Assembly: GCA_003254925.1 (NCBI GenBank) | Contig: QANZ01054565.1 | Location: 9,818 to 73,817 of the forward strand | DNA length: 64,000 bases | DNA from: Chamaecrista fasciculata | Taxonomy: Eukaryota; Streptophyta; Magnoliopsida; Fabales; Fabaceae | Direction of reading: 5' to 3' | Part shown: positions 61,417 to 64,000 of the stretch, in pieces | How positions within the stretch are numbered: the stretch's first letter is position 1 | Layout: each line of letters starts with the position of its first letter | Made by a program: the position numbers and the translations under genes | Notes under the pieces: generated by a model | Databases searched by the model: none | What the model saw: only the letters and a program-made list of their open reading frames with translations | What the model was told of the DNA's origin: nothing

Positions 61417-63853
61417 CTGCACACTTCAGCACCATTGATAACACAAATTAGATCATTTACATTTTTTTTAATCATACATCTATGAAGGGAAAAAAATTTA
61501 TATACATATATTTTCATCCAATGACAGTAAGGCTTTATTTAGAAGAAATAGATTCATCCATAAAAGAAACATTCAAAACAATAGATTCATCCAAGAAAAC
61601 AGGCAAATAAAGGCCAACATTAGCCCTCAACATATCTGTATCCTGCAAGTATCTAGTCCATCTGTTCAGGGTGGTTATGATATTATTATAATTTATAAGT
61701 AATTGATCGCTTGTTCCTGACATCAGTTGAAGCAGAAACCCAACTATAGCAGAATATTAGAGTTTGCTTCCAATAGAATTTTTCACTCAACTGGAATGGG
61801 CTTGTTCAACAGCCAAAGGCAAGTTAAGGAAGTTGATTTAGTGCAAAGGAAAGCATAAGGTTGGACTTTACTCTGTGCAAGATTTGTACCATTTTCTTTA
61901 GCTCACATTCAGTGGTATCTTCAGAATAGTAGGGTTAGAAACTTAAATTTTTTCTTTAAAAAAATCAGAATGTTTGAAGGCTTGCAGGCTAAGTTTCTAA
62001 ACCTTCTCTCCTTCCCACTTCTCTCCTTCCACTAACGTTTTGCTATTCTACATTCTCAGTATTTATTGGATAGTTAGGTCTGGGAACATGTAGCCCGAGC
62101 CATTTTTCTAAAAGCATAAAACCCAAAGTCCCCAACCATAAAGCATATAGTAAGGGTAAATCAGAATAGATATCATGAGAACACTCCAATTGACATCATA
62201 CTAAAATACACAAAAAAAAAAAAAATCCTCTTTAGAATTTCCTCCATCATTTATGGCACATAAGTTAGGACTTAGAATTCAAATTTATGCTGCTTAACAT
62301 TGGTAAGATTAGAATCTTCAATGTAAATCTAGCTTTTACTAAGCTAAGTTTTCACCTGGATGCAGAGCAAAGGAGTTTGAACATGTTTTATTGAATCTGA
62401 ACTGCTTGAGCTAGAATAGTATTCATCCACTGACTTGAAACCAAAAGAAACTGCACAGCCTCACATAGACAAACTTAATCCTCTGATTCCCACTGCAAAA
62501 ACATCAATATTTACCTTCAAGACTTCCACAAATTCTTACTACTTCTTGACACCTATTAAGTATAATGGACAGTAGTAATCTTTTACAATTAAGATTTAAG
62601 AACACAATTTCATATAAACCTATTTTATTAAAGCAGGTGTACATTCAGCAGCAAATACTTATTTTATTAAAGCTACCAAAACTTCATATAAACCTGTTTC
62701 ATAAGATCTAACCGAAATCACAAAGAAAAAAAGAGAATAACCAAATAAAACCAAAACTTTAAGTAAAGAGAATAACCAAATAAAATCAAAACTTTAAGAA
62801 GACAGCCAATTATCAAATTGACAGACACATCATCTATTCTATATGAACAAATCAGCATTTAAAGGAAGCGAACTTCTGAGATAATCCACAGCAAGTAAAG
62901 CAACCAACAAATCAGTCCATACACTCATAATCTATCCTATATCACTTATATTAGCAAATAAACCAGTCCATACACTCATAATCTATCCTATACCACTTAA
63001 AATAACTACAATTAAGCAACAATTACAATTACAATTACAATCTATCTCCAGTTACATACCTAACTTGTACAGGTAAGTGTGAAGCAACTTGATTTCAGCA
63101 GCTCTAAATGTAGGAGACACCTGAAAATATGAGATTTTTAAGCATTATAGGCCGAAACAAACATAATGCAGAATATCAGTCCATAATCTCAAAATGTAGG
63201 AGACACCTAACAATTATCAGTCCATAATCTCAAACAAATAGAACCCAAAACAATTAAAAGCACTACAATCAAGCAACAATTACAGTTACAATGCCATAAA
63301 ATGAACAGTTACAGTCAATGAGCAGCTCCAAACGTAGGAGTGCTCCAACATATCAGTCCATAATCAACTAAATTAACAATGGCATATCCAAATTACATAA
63401 AAATTAACAATTCATATCCAAATTAAAAGGAATGCCATAAAATTACATACCAAACTTCAACGGGTAGGAGTAAAAGGATGCCGATTTCAGTTAATCATCT
63501 GTAAAGGAACAAAACCCAAATGGTAATTAACACCAAAGTTGAAGGATTGACAGCATTGCCATCTATGATCAGCAATTAACAGAGGATACATGAGAGTGAA
63601 ATCAAACAAAAGCACCGAACTTTATTGAAAACTAAGGAAACAAACCTAGCATTTCCATATACAGATCACAGATGTGTGATCTTTACCTTTAAACATAGCT
63701 GTAGATGTTCATGGGATATGTTGGCTACATTTAAATTTCTACAAAGGAAAAAAAAAACGCAGTTCTTGGCCATGTGAAAAATGAAATTGAAGTGTTTGTA
63801 GCAGATATAACCTTCGGATTCATAGGATTTAGGTCATACTACTAAATTTTTAC
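61417..63853. other. Unassigned AT-rich region
   Basis: No coding exon recognised on either strand. Short direct repeats occur at 62915/62968 (CAGTCCATACACTCATAATC) and 62735/62770 (AGAGAATAACCAAATAAAA). Could be intron of the carrier or the kinesin, or spacer. Confidence 0.35.
62915..63000. repeat. Two-copy tandem repeat, 53-bp unit
   Basis: CAGTCCATACACTCATAATC followed by TATCCTATA(T/C)CACTTA is present twice with about 53 bp spacing. Confidence 0.7.
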
Positions 63854-63973
63854 CTTTTGATTTGCACTTTGGTGCCCTTGTTGAGCTCTACCAAGGTCCT
63901 CTGACAGTGTAGTCTGTGATCTCTCCATGTTAAGCTTAGCCTCTTTCTCTTTTGCAAGAGATTCTACAGCAGC
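63854..63973 (-). CDS. KIN-14 kinesin, one coiled-coil exon (partial)
   Basis: A 120-bp segment with acceptor ATAATAG before it and donor GTAAAA after it encodes AAVESLAKEKEAKLNMERSQTTLSEDLGRAQQGHQSANQK, 40 residues with heptad character. This is the stalk region just ahead of the neck in plant minus-end-directed KIN-14 (ATK1/ATK5-type) kinesins, which organise spindle microtubules. The gene would run leftward from beyond 64000. The following exon, which normally starts near (I/S)SSLNDMYK, was not found in the 2.4 kb downstream, so this may be a fragment. Confidence 0.65.
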
Positions 63974-64000
63974 CTATTATTTACAAAGATTGTAGAGACC

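Overview
The window is nuclear DNA from a flowering plant, most likely a eudicot. The genes have many short exons and GT-AG introns, the spacers are AT-rich, nuclear-encoded plastid proteins are common, and the mobile DNA is plant-type: Ty1/copia, LINE, SINE, Mutator-like foldback elements and MITEs, Stowaway, Harbinger, Helitron and CACTA. The species cannot be fixed from the sequence. The assembly has a 177-base gap (44662-44838) and single Ns at 37087 and 47929, and the sequence around both single Ns looks rearranged.

Genes that can be joined exon by exon, left to right: RNC1, a plastid RNase III-like splicing factor (+, 3913-6901); a CK2 alpha catalytic subunit (+, 8593-12733); a small C2H2 zinc-binding protein of the At2g23090 type (-, 14129-15926); an ACBP3-like acyl-CoA-binding protein (+, 18018-19169); a P4H9-like prolyl 4-hydroxylase (-, 26393-32995, with a 2.65 kb last intron full of transposons); the 5' half of the plastid gene CGLD27 (+, 36102-36955, broken at an assembly N beside a copia element); a TORTIFOLIA1-like microtubule protein (+, 40935-43760); an intronless GT92 glycosyltransferase (+, 52287-54068); CCB4, a cytochrome b6 haem-assembly factor (-, 55035-58422). 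At the right edge are two orphan pieces on the minus strand: two exons of a mitochondrial carrier (61157-61416) and one coiled-coil exon of a KIN-14 kinesin (63854-63973).

The genes do not form a pathway. Three (RNC1, CGLD27, CCB4) serve the chloroplast, but nothing in the layout suggests co-regulation. The spacers and long introns are a record of transposition. The most striking element is at 20552-21800: inverted arms of about 290 bp enclose a truncated copy of an LEA_2/NHL-type membrane protein gene, and this sits at the 5' end of a LINE fragment that has its own 16-bp target duplication. Two Mutator-like non-autonomous families have three copies each, with 9-bp target duplications that match at every copy (one of them is only a T-run). 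There are also two roughly 178-bp mini-Helitrons, two tRNA-derived SINEs, a Stowaway MITE, two abutting Harbinger-type elements, and several long palindromic foldback elements.

Exon borders were found by reading splice sites and protein continuity by eye. Family names come from recognising the protein sequences, not from a database search.
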